DNA of 64,000 bases from Agromyces allii. GTDB lineage: Bacteria > Actinomycetota > Actinomycetes > Actinomycetales > Microbacteriaceae. Below, one piece after another: positions 1 to 8,980 of this stretch. Where the stretch lies: NCBI RefSeq assembly GCF_009749385.1, contig NZ_WBIN01000012.1:124001-188000 (forward strand). The letters are read 5' to 3'. How positions within the stretch are numbered: the stretch's first letter is position 1; the number at the start of each line of letters is the position of its first letter. Under the pieces are notes generated by a model. It saw only the letters and a program-made list of their open reading frames with translations. It did not search any database and had not been told where the DNA came from. Made by a program: the position numbers and the translations under genes.

Positions 1-1767
1 CTAGCGGTATTGCATCTGCCAGAGCTGCTGATAGCGGCCGCCAGCCGCGACGAGCTCATCATGCGCGCCCACTTCGACCACACGGCCGCGCTCAAGAACC
101 ACGATGCGGTCCGCGTTGCGGATAGTCGACAGACGATGCGCCACGACGAAAGTGGTGCGTCCGCGCATCAGTCGGTCGAGAGCATCTTGCACCTTCAGCT
201 CTGATTCCGAGTCGAGCGCACTCGTGGCTTCGTCCAGAATCAGGACGCGCGGGTTGCGGATGAGTGCTCGAGCAATGGAGATGCGCTGTCGCTGTCCGCC
301 GGAGAGGCGCGCCCCTCGCTCTCCGACCAATGTGTGCCATCCGTTTGGCAGTGCGTCGACGATTTCGATCGCGTTCGCCTGGGTGAGCGCTTCATGGACT
401 TCCTCGTCGGTGACCTGCCCGAGGCCGTATGTGATGTTGTCGCGAATTGAGCCCTCGAACAGGACGGACTCTTGAGGCACGACGGAGATCCGCCGCCGCA
501 CGGTTCGCATGTCGAGTTCGTCCATGTTCTGTCCGTCGAGCATGATGCGCCCCGACGTTGGGCGGATGAATCCGAGGATGGAGTTGATGAGGGTCGATTT
601 GCCCGATCCGGAAGCGCCAACGAACGCCACCGTCTCGCCCGCCTCTACAGTGAGGTCCACTCCAGCGAGGGCGGCGCGCGGTTCGCCTGGGAAGACCATG
701 CTGACGTGCTCCAGCTCGTAGCGGCCGGAGATGTCGGCTATCTGCTGCTTGCCTTCATTGAGCTCCAGGTCCGGCTCGTGCAGCACTTCCGCGATGGATC
801 GCACGGACTCGCGACCGCGAGCGATGATCGGCATGAAGCTGAGCACGGTCATCACAGTGCCCGTCAGAGTCGTGAAGTACGTGCCGAGCAGGACCACATC
901 ACCGGGACTGATCGGAAGCACATGCGCGATGGACAACGCGCCGGCCGTCAGGAGGCAACCGACTGCGAGCAATTGCATGACTACCCAGCTGAGGGCGCCA
1001 AAATGGCCGTTGACCATATCCAGGCTCAGCCCACGTTCTCGCACTCCCTCTGCGTCCTCAGCGACACGGTCGTAAGCGACGTGTTCGAGCCCGTGCGCGC
1101 GGGTGATCGGCATGAGCGTCGCCATTTCACCGACGCGTCGCGAATAACGTTCCATCTGTAGTCGGAATGCCTCGTTCGTGCGGTGCGATCGACGTCGCAT
1201 GATCCACCAGACACCGATGCCGCAGGGAATCGCGAACACGTAGACGGGAAGGAACTGCGGAACCGTGAGAGCCGTCATCGTGATGGCCCCGCAGAAGACG
1301 ACGATCGCCGATCCCAGCGGGTTGCCGACCTGCCCGTACATGAGCTCGATGTTTTCGACGTCTCGCACGACTTTGCTCTGCATCACCGCCGCGCTAGTGC
1401 GGCCGTAGTACCCGATGGAGAGGGTCTGCAGCCGCATCGTCACGGCATTGCGAAGGGTCACTGCAATCCGTCGGACGATGCCCATGTACAGCCGCGTGAA
1501 CAGCACGTGCATGGGATATACCTGCAGTAACAGGACGGCGCTTACGATCGCGAGGACGCCGATCGACGACAACGGTCCTTCCGCGACGACGATATCCACG
1601 GCGCGAGCGGTGATCACGGGGAGAAGCCAGATCGGGCTGTCCTTGACCAAGAAGATCGCGGAGATTCCAATGAGACGGCCGCGAAATGGCCGGAGGAGAC
1701 CGATCAGTGAGGAGCCCGGGCGTGTGGTGTCGAGGTGCACGTCCTCGGGCGGGTGCGCGGTGCTCAT
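1..1767 (-). CDS. ABC exporter, fused permease/ATPase half-transporter
   Basis: A 588-residue half-transporter of the type I exporter class (MsbA/MdlB-like), expected to work as a dimer exporting a hydrophobic compound, drug or peptide. An N-terminal membrane domain (about residues 25-330) precedes the nucleotide-binding domain. Walker A is GASGSGKST with Lys390, the signature LSGGQRQR starts at Leu488, Walker B is VLILDEATS with Glu513, and the H-loop is His544 in VAHRLSTI. The open frame extends 55 codons further upstream, but that part is proline/charge-rich and unlike the family, so I start at the ATG at 1767. There is no clear ribosome-binding site. The stop codon is the first three bases of the window, so the gene is complete. 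It is divergent from the epimerase gene. Its link to arabinogalactan use is unknown; it may be a bystander. Confidence 0.9.
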   Translation of the reverse strand: MSTAHPPEDVHLDTTRPGSSLIGLLRPFRGRLIGISAIFLVKDSPIWLLPVITARAVDIVVAEGPLSSIGVLAIVSAVLLLQVYPMHVLFTRLYMGIVRRIAVTLRNAVTMRLQTLSIGYYGRTSAAVMQSKVVRDVENIELMYGQVGNPLGSAIVVFCGAITMTALTVPQFLPVYVFAIPCGIGVWWIMRRRSHRTNEAFRLQMERYSRRVGEMATLMPITRAHGLEHVAYDRVAEDAEGVRERGLSLDMVNGHFGALSWVVMQLLAVGCLLTAGALSIAHVLPISPGDVVLLGTYFTTLTGTVMTVLSFMPIIARGRESVRSIAEVLHEPDLELNEGKQQIADISGRYELEHVSMVFPGEPRAALAGVDLTVEAGETVAFVGASGSGKSTLINSILGFIRPTSGRIMLDGQNMDELDMRTVRRRISVVPQESVLFEGSIRDNITYGLGQVTDEEVHEALTQANAIEIVDALPNGWHTLVGERGARLSGGQRQRISIARALIRNPRVLILDEATSALDSESELKVQDALDRLMRGRTTFVVAHRLSTIRNADRIVVLERGRVVEVGAHDELVAAGGRYQQLWQMQYR

Positions 1768-1911
1768 CCGGTACACGGTAGGCGCACCTACGGGCGAGTG
1801 ACATGGCCAGATCACGGAGAAACATGGACGTTCATCCTTCGCGTGACTGCCGTCGTATCGGAAGGGCACATGAAACGTGTTGGGTGACGAGTGATGCTCG
1901 ACTGAGCCCCA

Positions 1912-1945
1912 CTGATCGAGGAAATCTTGCATCCGCCTCGATCAG
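1912..1945. promoter_or_regulatory. 10-bp inverted repeat in divergent promoter region
   Basis: CTGATCGAGG (1912-1921) and CCTCGATCAG (1936-1945) are perfect inverted copies separated by 14 bases, in the gap between the divergent ABC exporter and epimerase genes. The spacing suits a dimeric repressor or activator site. No T-run follows, so it is unlikely to be a terminator. The regulator is unknown. Confidence 0.4.
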
Positions 1946-2016
1946 AGGATCGTCCTCCCGCCTTCATCCGTTCGTGCTTCAACAGATCAGAACGTAGCCG
2001 CGAAACTGGGCACGTG

Positions 2017-2973
2017 ATGAAGCACATGGTCGAGCGCGGGCCTACGGCCATTTCCGGAACTCAGTACCGAATCCGCGCCGCGGGATACGAAGCTGTCATC
2101 GCGTCGGTCGGTGCGTCAGTTCGGGTGCTGCAGGACGACCACGGCGATTTGATCGTTCCGTACGATGCAGACGTCATGCGACCCGCCATGCGCGGTGCAC
2201 TCTTGGCACCTTGGCCGAACCGGACGGCCCACGGCCGTTATGAGTTCGGCGGCGACGTCCACCAATTGCCGGTCAACGAACTCGATCGCGAGAACGCCGC
2301 TCATGGCCTGGTCGCCTGGCAGGACTTCACCATCGTGAGTCGGGACGAGAACTACGTGACTCTCGCTGGCGCGATCGAGGCGCAACCCGGTTATCCGTGG
2401 CGAGTGGACCTCGAAGTCTCATTCGTTCTCGACGCCGACGGGCTCACGCAACGTGTACTCGCGACGAACAACTCACGCGAGGCGGCTCCACTCGGAGTAG
2501 GCGGTCACCCGTATCTCGCCGCCGGCCCCGTCCTCCCTGGTGCGGTAGACCAGTGGTTCCTCGAACTGCCCGCAGACCTGGTCATGAAGGTCTCGTCGTA
2601 TCGGCTCCTCCCGATCGCGGTCGAGAGTGTCGCAGCTCGCGGCGGCATCCTCGACTTCCGTGAGCGGCGAGAGATCGGACAGACCGAACTGAACCATGCG
2701 TTCGGCGGCCTTCGCCGCGACAGCGCGGGCAATACGCGGGTGAGAGTCACAGACCGGCGTGGGTTCGGCGTCGAACTGGAGTGTGACGGTTCTGCGCGAT
2801 GGCTCCAGATCTACACGGCTGACGCAGCGGACCCGCTAGATCGGCGTCATGCCGTCGCGGTGGAGCCCATGACGTGCCCGCCCGACGCGCTGAACTCCAA
2901 AGTCGACCTGATCACGCTCGAGCCAGGCGCGACCTTCTCCACGCAATGGAGGATCGGGCGGGTCACCGCCTAG
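2017..2973 (+). CDS. aldose 1-epimerase family protein (mutarotase)
   Basis: A 318-residue protein of the galactose mutarotase fold, which interconverts alpha and beta anomers of free sugars such as galactose or arabinose. Family residues are visible: the first active-site His in NAAHGLV, the second in GGHPYL, and the acidic residue near the C terminus in VAVEPMTCPP. The reading frame is open from a TTG at 1927, which has GAGG in front of it. That would add 30 residues before the family's usual N terminus (SGTQYRI...GASVRVL), so I prefer the ATG at 2017; 2026 is also possible. It has no signal peptide, so it is cytoplasmic. It is convergent with the GH51 gene. Its likely role is anomer conversion of arabinose or galactose released by the neighbouring hydrolases. 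Confidence 0.85.
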   Translation: MKHMVERGPTAISGTQYRIRAAGYEAVIASVGASVRVLQDDHGDLIVPYDADVMRPAMRGALLAPWPNRTAHGRYEFGGDVHQLPVNELDRENAAHGLVAWQDFTIVSRDENYVTLAGAIEAQPGYPWRVDLEVSFVLDADGLTQRVLATNNSREAAPLGVGGHPYLAAGPVLPGAVDQWFLELPADLVMKVSSYRLLPIAVESVAARGGILDFRERREIGQTELNHAFGGLRRDSAGNTRVRVTDRRGFGVELECDGSARWLQIYTADAADPLDRRHAVAVEPMTCPPDALNSKVDLITLEPGATFSTQWRIGRVTA

Positions 2974-3016
2974 ACGCATGTCGCCGTCGTCAGAGCCAAC
3001 GGCGGCGACATGCGTC
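2973..3016. terminator. bidirectional terminator-like hairpin
   Basis: A perfect 14-bp stem, GACGCATGTCGCCG (2973-2986) with CGGCGACATGCGTC (3003-3016), encloses a 16-base loop. It begins on the last base of the epimerase stop codon and lies just downstream of the convergent GH51 stop. It lacks a T-tract, as is common in high-GC actinobacteria. Confidence 0.7.
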
Positions 3017-3028
3017 AGCTTCTCCTGC

Positions 3029-4588
3029 CTAGTCCAGTTCGAGTTGGACGGTCACGAATGAGTGCTGAGGCACGCGCACAAGCAGCGTCGTTCCGTTCAT
3101 TCGCACGTCCTCGAACGGTCGAGGCGAGACAGCGTCGCCGACGTCGACGGAGTTGTGTGCCTGCAGAGTCGGCGCGGTGAGAATCCTTCCCGCCACGCCG
3201 GCGACCTTGGCTCCGCGCAGCTCGAACTCGAGCCAGGCCGAGTCCGTCGCGTGGGCGTTGGTGATCGAAATGAGCGCCTGACCGTCTTTGGAACTTGCCG
3301 AAGTGCTGATGTGTGGCACCGCGCGTTCGCCGGAGAGGACCGATGGCACCTCATCAAGGAGATCGACCGAATGCGAAGTTGCATCCTGATGGCCGCTGTT
3401 CATCTCGAAGACGTGATAGGTCGGGGTGAGCACCATCGCAGCACCATCGGTCAGAATCATCGCCTGCAAGACGTTCACGGTCTGAGCGATGTTCGCCATC
3501 GTCAGTCGATCAGCGTGCCGGTGGAAGGCATCGAAATGCACTCCTGCGACGATCGCATCGCGCAACGTGTTCTGCTGGTACAGGAAGCCCGGGTTCGTGC
3601 CCGGTTCGACGTCGAACCACGTGCCCCATTCGTCGAGCACGAGGCCGATCGTCTTGCCGGGGTCGTAGGCATCCATGATGGCTGAGTGGCCTGCCAGCAG
3701 CGTCTCGATACGCGTCGCTTCGGCGAGCGTGCGGTAGTACTCCTCGGTATCGAACTGGGTCGCACTGCCCTTCTGCGCCCATGTGCCAGGCAACGTGTAG
3801 TAGTGGAACGAGATGGCGTCGTACGCGCCTACGCCGGGGCCGGTCGCTTCGCCTGACCCGATCGCGAACCCGAGCTCCTGCATGAGCACCTCGGTCCACT
3901 GATAGTCATCAGTCGAGGCGCCGGCCGCGATGCGATAGAGCTTGTTGCCGTTGTGGTCGCGGCTGTACGTGCCGAACGTTCGCGCCACCTGGGCGTACGC
4001 CTTCGGCCCGAACCGACCGCCGCACCCCCAAGGCTCGTTTCCGAGTCCCCAGAACCGCACCTTCCACGGTTCGTCTCGCCCGTTCTCGCGGCGTAGGCGG
4101 GCCATGGGGCTGTCATCCGAGCGCGTCAGGTACTCGATCCACTCGCCAGCCTCACGCGCAGTGCCGCTGCCGACGTTCGCCGAGATGTACGGCTCCGCAT
4201 CCAAGAGCTCACAGAGCGCCATGAATTCGTGGGTCCCGAAGCTGTTGTCCTCCACCACGTCACCCCAATTGGAGTTGACCATCGTGGGTCGGTTCTGGGT
4301 CGGCCCGACTCCGTCATGCCAGTGGTACTCATCGGCGAAGCAGCCACCGGGCCAGCGAAGGTTCGGGATGCGCAGCGCACGTAACGCTTCCACAACGTCG
4401 AGGCGGATGCCGCCCTCGGTGGGGACGTCGCCGCGGTCACCGATGAAGAATCCGTCGTAGATGCAACGGCCGAGGTGTTCGGCGAAATGCCCGTACACGT
4501 GCCGACTGATGGTCGGGCCCGGGAGATCAAAATTGATCACCGCCCGAAGTGAAGGCAGGTCTGGTTTCGGGGTGCCGGTCGTCATCAT
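3029..4588 (-). CDS. GH51 alpha-L-arabinofuranosidase
   Basis: A retaining GH51 enzyme of about 519 residues that removes terminal alpha-L-arabinofuranosyl units from arabinan or arabinogalactan oligosaccharides. The acid/base is Glu185 in GLGNEPWG and the nucleophile is Glu320 in VLDEWGTWF. The N-terminal pattern ISRHVYGHFAEHLGRCIYDG and the C-terminal beta-sandwich end (FVTVQLELD) are typical, and the length fits the family. The frame extends upstream, but AAGGA lies just before a double ATG (4588 and 4585), which fixes the start; the second ATG has the better spacing. There is no signal peptide, so it acts on imported oligosaccharides. It lies downstream of, and on the same strand as, the AraC regulator gene. 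A TTCGTCCAG motif about 95 bases upstream recurs before other genes of the island. Confidence 0.95.
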   Translation of the reverse strand: MMTTGTPKPDLPSLRAVINFDLPGPTISRHVYGHFAEHLGRCIYDGFFIGDRGDVPTEGGIRLDVVEALRALRIPNLRWPGGCFADEYHWHDGVGPTQNRPTMVNSNWGDVVEDNSFGTHEFMALCELLDAEPYISANVGSGTAREAGEWIEYLTRSDDSPMARLRRENGRDEPWKVRFWGLGNEPWGCGGRFGPKAYAQVARTFGTYSRDHNGNKLYRIAAGASTDDYQWTEVLMQELGFAIGSGEATGPGVGAYDAISFHYYTLPGTWAQKGSATQFDTEEYYRTLAEATRIETLLAGHSAIMDAYDPGKTIGLVLDEWGTWFDVEPGTNPGFLYQQNTLRDAIVAGVHFDAFHRHADRLTMANIAQTVNVLQAMILTDGAAMVLTPTYHVFEMNSGHQDATSHSVDLLDEVPSVLSGERAVPHISTSASSKDGQALISITNAHATDSAWLEFELRGAKVAGVAGRILTAPTLQAHNSVDVGDAVSPRPFEDVRMNGTTLLVRVPQHSFVTVQLELD

Positions 4589-4681
4589 TGGTCCTTGCGT
4601 GTCGGAAGAGCTGCGACAAGTTTTTCCGACAGTCTGCGACACCCGGCAAGTGAGGTGGGAGAGTTCAGGCGCCATCGCCAG

Positions 4682-4690
4682 TTCGTCCAG
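4682..4690 (+). promoter_or_regulatory. TTCGTCCAG motif upstream of GH51 gene
   Basis: This 9-mer is identical to the core of the motif upstream of the GH53 gene (24913-24924). Its first eight bases are shared with the motif upstream of the sugar-binding-protein gene (8775-8786). It lies between the AraC gene and the GH51 gene it presumably serves. It could be a half-site for one of the two AraC regulators; this is inference. Confidence 0.35.
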
Positions 4691-4764
4691 CACGGATCAC
4701 ACGAATGTCCCTGTGGAGAGCCCGAGTCCAGCCATGGCCGTGCGCGAAGGGCGGCGTCGCCCGA

Positions 4765-5703
4765 TCAGGCCGGCGCCAAAGACTCGAAATCTGCCTGTTG
4801 ACGGAACTGCGTCGGACTCACCCCATTCACGGCTCGGAATTGGCGAGAGAAGTACAGCGCATCGTCGTACCCGACGGCGTTCGCGATCTGCGTGACCGGG
4901 AGTTCCGTGGTCAAGAGGAGCTCGCGTGCACGCGCGCTTCGCAGTCGCTTCAGGTACTCCTTCACCGAGACTTCGGCCGCGGTGCGGAAGAGCGCCGAGA
5001 AATGCGAGGTGCTGAGGCCGGCCATCGCGGCCAGTTCCGGGACCGAGAATGTCGTGTCCAGGTTGTTGCGCAGGTACTCCTGCACATGGCGGATCCGATC
5101 ATTTCCGGGTCCCGCCCCTTGCATACGGCTAGCCGTGATCTGGGTGAGCACGCGCCAGGCCGCGCCAGCGGCGACCACCAGCATCGGCATCGACTCGTCC
5201 TCCTCGAGAGCCCCGACCACTTCTTCAAGCGATTGGACCGCCGAATAGACATCGCGAAGCGCCACCACCGGGCTCGCGCCGTCCTTCAGGATCACGGACA
5301 CGAAGTCATCGGCGTCATCACCCGTCACGTGGGCCCACCAGATCGTCCATGGATCCTGTCGGTCGGCCTGATATCGATGTCGGACTCGAGGCGGCAGCAC
5401 CACCGCATCGCCGCGTTCAACGCGTTGCGGACCTGAGCCGTCAACCTCCACCCACCCAGCGCCATCCGTGCAGACCATCACGACCGTCTCCCGAGCGCCG
5501 TGGGCCCGAGCGCGTCCGTGCTCCGCGGCGTGTGGAAAGTAGCCAGCGTCCGTCACGAGGAAACGACGGACGATTGGATGATTTTGCGCTTCCTTGACTA
5601 CGGGGCGCGGGAGTACCCGGAGGCGCTGGCCGAGAAACCCTTCTTGCAAGTACACGGCCACAGGATAACCCCTCCTTGCGATCAGCGGTTCGTCTATCTT
5701 CAT
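4765..5703 (-). CDS. AraC-family transcriptional regulator (cupin + HTH)
   Basis: A 312-residue regulator with an N-terminal sugar-sensing cupin domain (about residues 60-165; RGDAVVLPPRVRHRY, TIWWAHVTGDDA). The C-terminal AraC double helix-turn-helix spans about residues 200-305 (FSVPELAAMAGLSTSHFSALF, TQIANAVGYDDALYFSRQFR, GVSPTQFR). It probably activates the island in response to arabinose, galactose or an oligosaccharide. AGGA lies 11 bases before the ATG. It is divergent from the DUF5107-protein gene with a gap of only 107 bp, and upstream of the GH51 gene on the same strand, so it is well placed to control both directions. The inducer is not deducible. Confidence 0.92.
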   Translation of the reverse strand: MKIDEPLIARRGYPVAVYLQEGFLGQRLRVLPRPVVKEAQNHPIVRRFLVTDAGYFPHAAEHGRARAHGARETVVMVCTDGAGWVEVDGSGPQRVERGDAVVLPPRVRHRYQADRQDPWTIWWAHVTGDDADDFVSVILKDGASPVVALRDVYSAVQSLEEVVGALEEDESMPMLVVAAGAAWRVLTQITASRMQGAGPGNDRIRHVQEYLRNNLDTTFSVPELAAMAGLSTSHFSALFRTAAEVSVKEYLKRLRSARARELLLTTELPVTQIANAVGYDDALYFSRQFRAVNGVSPTQFRQQADFESLAPA

Positions 5704-5744
5704 CGCGTTGATCGTCCTACTCCGGCGATGGTCTCCGCCGTACC

Positions 5745-5756
5745 TTCATTCATATG
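5745..5756 (+). promoter_or_regulatory. degenerate copy of the island motif
   Basis: TTCATTCATATG differs from TTCGTCCATATG (8775-8786) at two positions. It lies in the 107-bp gap between the divergent AraC and DUF5107-protein genes. It is a plausible weak regulator half-site, supported only by similarity and position. Confidence 0.25.
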
Positions 5757-5810
5757 TGCTCGCCGCCGCGCAACTGCGTTGGCGACGTCGTGTTGAACCC
5801 TGAGGAACCG

Positions 5811-8762
5811 ATGACCATCGAAACCACCGCTAGATCCGTAGCCACCGAGGCGACGCTGCCGTTCACGCTCCCCGAGACGCCGACCGAGCTTCGCGCTTCC
5901 CTCGAAGCTGGAAATGCCATCGCCTGGTACGAGCCGGTAGAGATCCCCACCTACGAGCCGCACGATCCGTCGACGTTCCCGATGTATCTCGACCAGCGGG
6001 TGTACCAGGGATCTAGCGGACGGGTCTATCCGTTGCCCTTCACTGAGCGCATTGATTCCGTCCCCACATTGCGCCGATGGAACGCGATCCACGTCGAGAA
6101 CCAGTACATCCGCGTCATGATCCTGCCGGAGCTCGGCGGACGAATCCACGTCGCCTACGACAAGACCACGGACTACGACTTCTTCTACCGCAACAACGTC
6201 ATCAAGCCTGCACTCGTGGGACTCGCGGGATCTTGGATGAGTGGCGGCGTCGAGTTCAACTGGCCGCAACACCACCGACCCGCCACCTTCCTCCCCGTGG
6301 ACTCGACGATCGAGACCCATGACGATGGAAGTGTCACCGTCTGGTGCAGCGACCACGACCCGTTCGCTCGGATGCGCGGCACCCATGGCATTCACCTGAG
6401 CGCCGGAAGCTCGACCATCCGTCTTGACGTCCGGGTGCACAACCGCACGAGCCTGTCGCAGACCTTTCTCTGGTGGGCGAACGTGGCCGTTCGCGTCCAC
6501 GACGACTACCAGTCCTTCTTCCCCGAAGATGTCCGATACGTCGCGGACCATGCACGTCGCGCCATCACCGCCTTCCCGCAGGCGGACCGGCCCTACTACG
6601 GAGTCGACTACCAAGAGCGGGCTCGCGATACGCCCGGCGCCGACCGGCTCGACTTTTACCGCAATATCCCCGTGCCGACCTCCTACATGGTCGTGGATAC
6701 CGATCACGAGTTCTTCGGTGGCTTTGACCACCAGGTCGGTGCCGGGTTCGTGCACTGGGCGGACCGGCGGGTCGCGCCCGGCAAGAAGCAGTGGACCTGG
6801 GGCAATGCCCCATTCGGGCAGGCTTGGGACCGATTGCTGACCGATGCCGACGGACCCTACGTGGAGTTGATGGCGGGCGTCTACACCGATAACCAGCCCG
6901 ACTTTTCGTGGCTCGCGCCCGGCGAGTCGAAGCGGTTCAGTCAGTACTGGTACCCGATTCCCGCCATCGGAGTCGCGCATGAGGCTTCCCCAGAAGCAGC
7001 AATCCATGTCGAGCGGGGTGCGCAGTTCTCCGCAGCGGTCGCCGTCACCAGTCCCCAGCCCGCCGCCCGACTGGTCGTGTTAAGCAAGGACGGCGAACGG
7101 GTCGTCGAACTGTCCTCGGACCTGACGCCCGGTGTCGCGTGGCACGAGGAGTTCCCCCTCACGTACGAGGAGGGCATGGCCGTTCGGCTCGAGAGCGCGA
7201 TCGGGGCCACGCTCGTGGAATGGCTGGCACCCGTCGAGGTCGACGGATCAGCCGAGCCGTGGACCGCAAAAGCGCCACCAGCGCCTAGCGAGGTCGGTAG
7301 CGTCGATGAGTTGTACTTCATCGGCCTGCACCTGGTCCAGTACCGTCACCCGAGCCGCTCACCGCTCCCGTACTGGACCGAAGCGCTCCGTCGCGATCCT
7401 TCGGACTCACGCGTGTTGACCGGGCTCGCCGAACTGGCGTTCCGGGCTGGTGAATACGACATCGCCAGCGGGTACGTGAAGCGGGCGCTCACCCGAGTGA
7501 CCGAATTCAATGGCAACCCCCGGAACGCCGAGACGCTCTACCTGCTCGGCCTGATCGAGTCACGGCGTGGAGACCAGCACGCTGCCCACGCGGCATTCGC
7601 CAAAGCCGCATGGGACGCCCCATTCGTGGCACCGGCGGGACTAGAGATGGCACGCCAGTACGCCCGCGAGGGCAGGTACGAGGCAGCTCTTCACGACCTG
7701 GACGAACTCGACGCTGTCGCGCCCGACGATCGCCGCCGCGGCGTCCTCCGCGTCGTCCTGCTTCGCCGGCTGGACCGCCTCACCGAGGCAGATTCCGCAC
7801 TTTCAAAGCTGCTCAACGAAGAGCATCTGAATCCAACCCTGACCTTCCTCGCAAGTGGACGCTTGCCGGCTGACGGACCCACAGCCCTGGATGTTGGGCT
7901 CGAGCTCGTCCACGCGGGGGACGACGACGGCGCTCTCCAGGTACTGGCCGCGGCGACAGAGATCGGTCCGACCGGTTCCGGGAACGGCATGCCGCTCGCG
8001 CACTACCACCGCGCCGCGATCCTCGATCGCCTCGGACGTGCCGAGGAAGCGACGACCGAACGTGCCCTTGCGCGATCTGCGGATCGCCGATGGTGCTTCC
8101 CCGCTGGGCTCGACGACCATGATGCGCTCGTCGCGGCCGTTCGCGCGGAGAACGACCCGGTGGCCTCATCGCTGCTGGGTATGCTCCTGTTCGACGCAGG
8201 CCGCCGGGCGGACGCTCTCCAACTCTGGGAAGCCGCGATTCGTGCAGGTGGCAAGGATTCACTCCTGCATCGCAATGCTGGCCTCGCGAGCTACAACGTC
8301 GCCCATGACGACGCTCGCGCGGTCGAACATTACGATAGGGCCATCGAGATCGATCCTTCCGACGCCCGCCTGCTCTTCGAACGGGATCAACTCGCCGTGC
8401 GCCTGGGCGAAACCGACGAACAACGCCTCGCGCGCCTGTCCGAGCGCTTCGAGGTAGTTGAGGAGCGTGACGACCTGATCGTCGAGTATGCCGAATTGCT
8501 CGTCAGCACCGGTCGCCCCGACGCCGCGCTCGAGCTACTGCAGGAGCGAAACTTCCAGCCCTGGGAAGGCGGCGAAGGTCGAGTTCTTGGCGCCTGGGAT
8601 CGCGCGCGCACAGCGCTTGGGTTGCCGATCGCGGAACCGCCCCTGAGCCTCGGCGAAGGCCGGCCGCTCTACGAGGCCCCCGTGGCTCGTCGCGCCAACG
8701 GTGAGGTGGACTATTTCGCCACGAGTCTCCCCGACCTACTCCTGTTTTCAAGGTCCGAGTGA
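5811..8762 (+). CDS. DUF5107 domain protein with C-terminal TPR repeats
   Basis: A 983-residue cytoplasmic protein. The N-terminal part (about residues 40-330) matches the DUF5107 family, whose function is unknown to me. It has a galactose-mutarotase-like feel (NAIHVENQYIRVMILPELGG, SGGVEFNWPQHHRP, TFLWWANVAVRVHDDYQSF). The C-terminal half (from about residue 520) is a series of tetratricopeptide-like helix pairs, for example DSRVLTGLAELAFRAGEYD and ARAVEHYDRAIEIDPSDARL. A GAGGA site sits 5 bases before the ATG at 5811, which decides the start over earlier in-frame codons. It is the first gene of a run of four or five same-strand genes leading to the importer and GH35 genes. A carbohydrate-active role, or sensing of imported sugar, is likely but unproven. 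Confidence 0.85.
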   Translation: MTIETTARSVATEATLPFTLPETPTELRASLEAGNAIAWYEPVEIPTYEPHDPSTFPMYLDQRVYQGSSGRVYPLPFTERIDSVPTLRRWNAIHVENQYIRVMILPELGGRIHVAYDKTTDYDFFYRNNVIKPALVGLAGSWMSGGVEFNWPQHHRPATFLPVDSTIETHDDGSVTVWCSDHDPFARMRGTHGIHLSAGSSTIRLDVRVHNRTSLSQTFLWWANVAVRVHDDYQSFFPEDVRYVADHARRAITAFPQADRPYYGVDYQERARDTPGADRLDFYRNIPVPTSYMVVDTDHEFFGGFDHQVGAGFVHWADRRVAPGKKQWTWGNAPFGQAWDRLLTDADGPYVELMAGVYTDNQPDFSWLAPGESKRFSQYWYPIPAIGVAHEASPEAAIHVERGAQFSAAVAVTSPQPAARLVVLSKDGERVVELSSDLTPGVAWHEEFPLTYEEGMAVRLESAIGATLVEWLAPVEVDGSAEPWTAKAPPAPSEVGSVDELYFIGLHLVQYRHPSRSPLPYWTEALRRDPSDSRVLTGLAELAFRAGEYDIASGYVKRALTRVTEFNGNPRNAETLYLLGLIESRRGDQHAAHAAFAKAAWDAPFVAPAGLEMARQYAREGRYEAALHDLDELDAVAPDDRRRGVLRVVLLRRLDRLTEADSALSKLLNEEHLNPTLTFLASGRLPADGPTALDVGLELVHAGDDDGALQVLAAATEIGPTGSGNGMPLAHYHRAAILDRLGRAEEATTERALARSADRRWCFPAGLDDHDALVAAVRAENDPVASSLLGMLLFDAGRRADALQLWEAAIRAGGKDSLLHRNAGLASYNVAHDDARAVEHYDRAIEIDPSDARLLFERDQLAVRLGETDEQRLARLSERFEVVEERDDLIVEYAELLVSTGRPDAALELLQERNFQPWEGGEGRVLGAWDRARTALGLPIAEPPLSLGEGRPLYEAPVARRANGEVDYFATSLPDLLLFSRSE

Positions 8763-8774
8763 TGACAACGTCGT

Positions 8775-8786
8775 TTCGTCCATATG
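8775..8786 (+). promoter_or_regulatory. TTCGTCCATATG motif upstream of importer operon
   Basis: It lies in the 218-bp gap between the DUF5107-protein gene and the binding-protein gene. It differs by one base from TTCGTCCAGATG upstream of the GH53 gene. A separate promoter for the importer operon in this gap is likely. No convincing -35/-10 pair was identified. Confidence 0.4.
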
Positions 8787-8980
8787 CGGGCGCAGGATCG
8801 TTCTGCCGGGCCGTCCTCGCGCGGACGTATCGTCACCTTGTGTTCATCGTGGAACAGCAGATGCGTAGCAACAACGAACGTCCCGCGTTCGAGTCGCCTC
8901 GCCTCGCCCACATGCTCGACGGCAGCTCCAAGCACCAATCCGAAACGCAATCAGATACCCCGATCGGAAAGAGGACACCG

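Noticed and set aside
5700-7007. 435-codon open frame on the minus strand
   Set aside because: It lies fully opposite the DUF5107-protein gene, has no family resemblance and shows the Arg/Val/Gly-rich composition of a GC-driven shadow frame.
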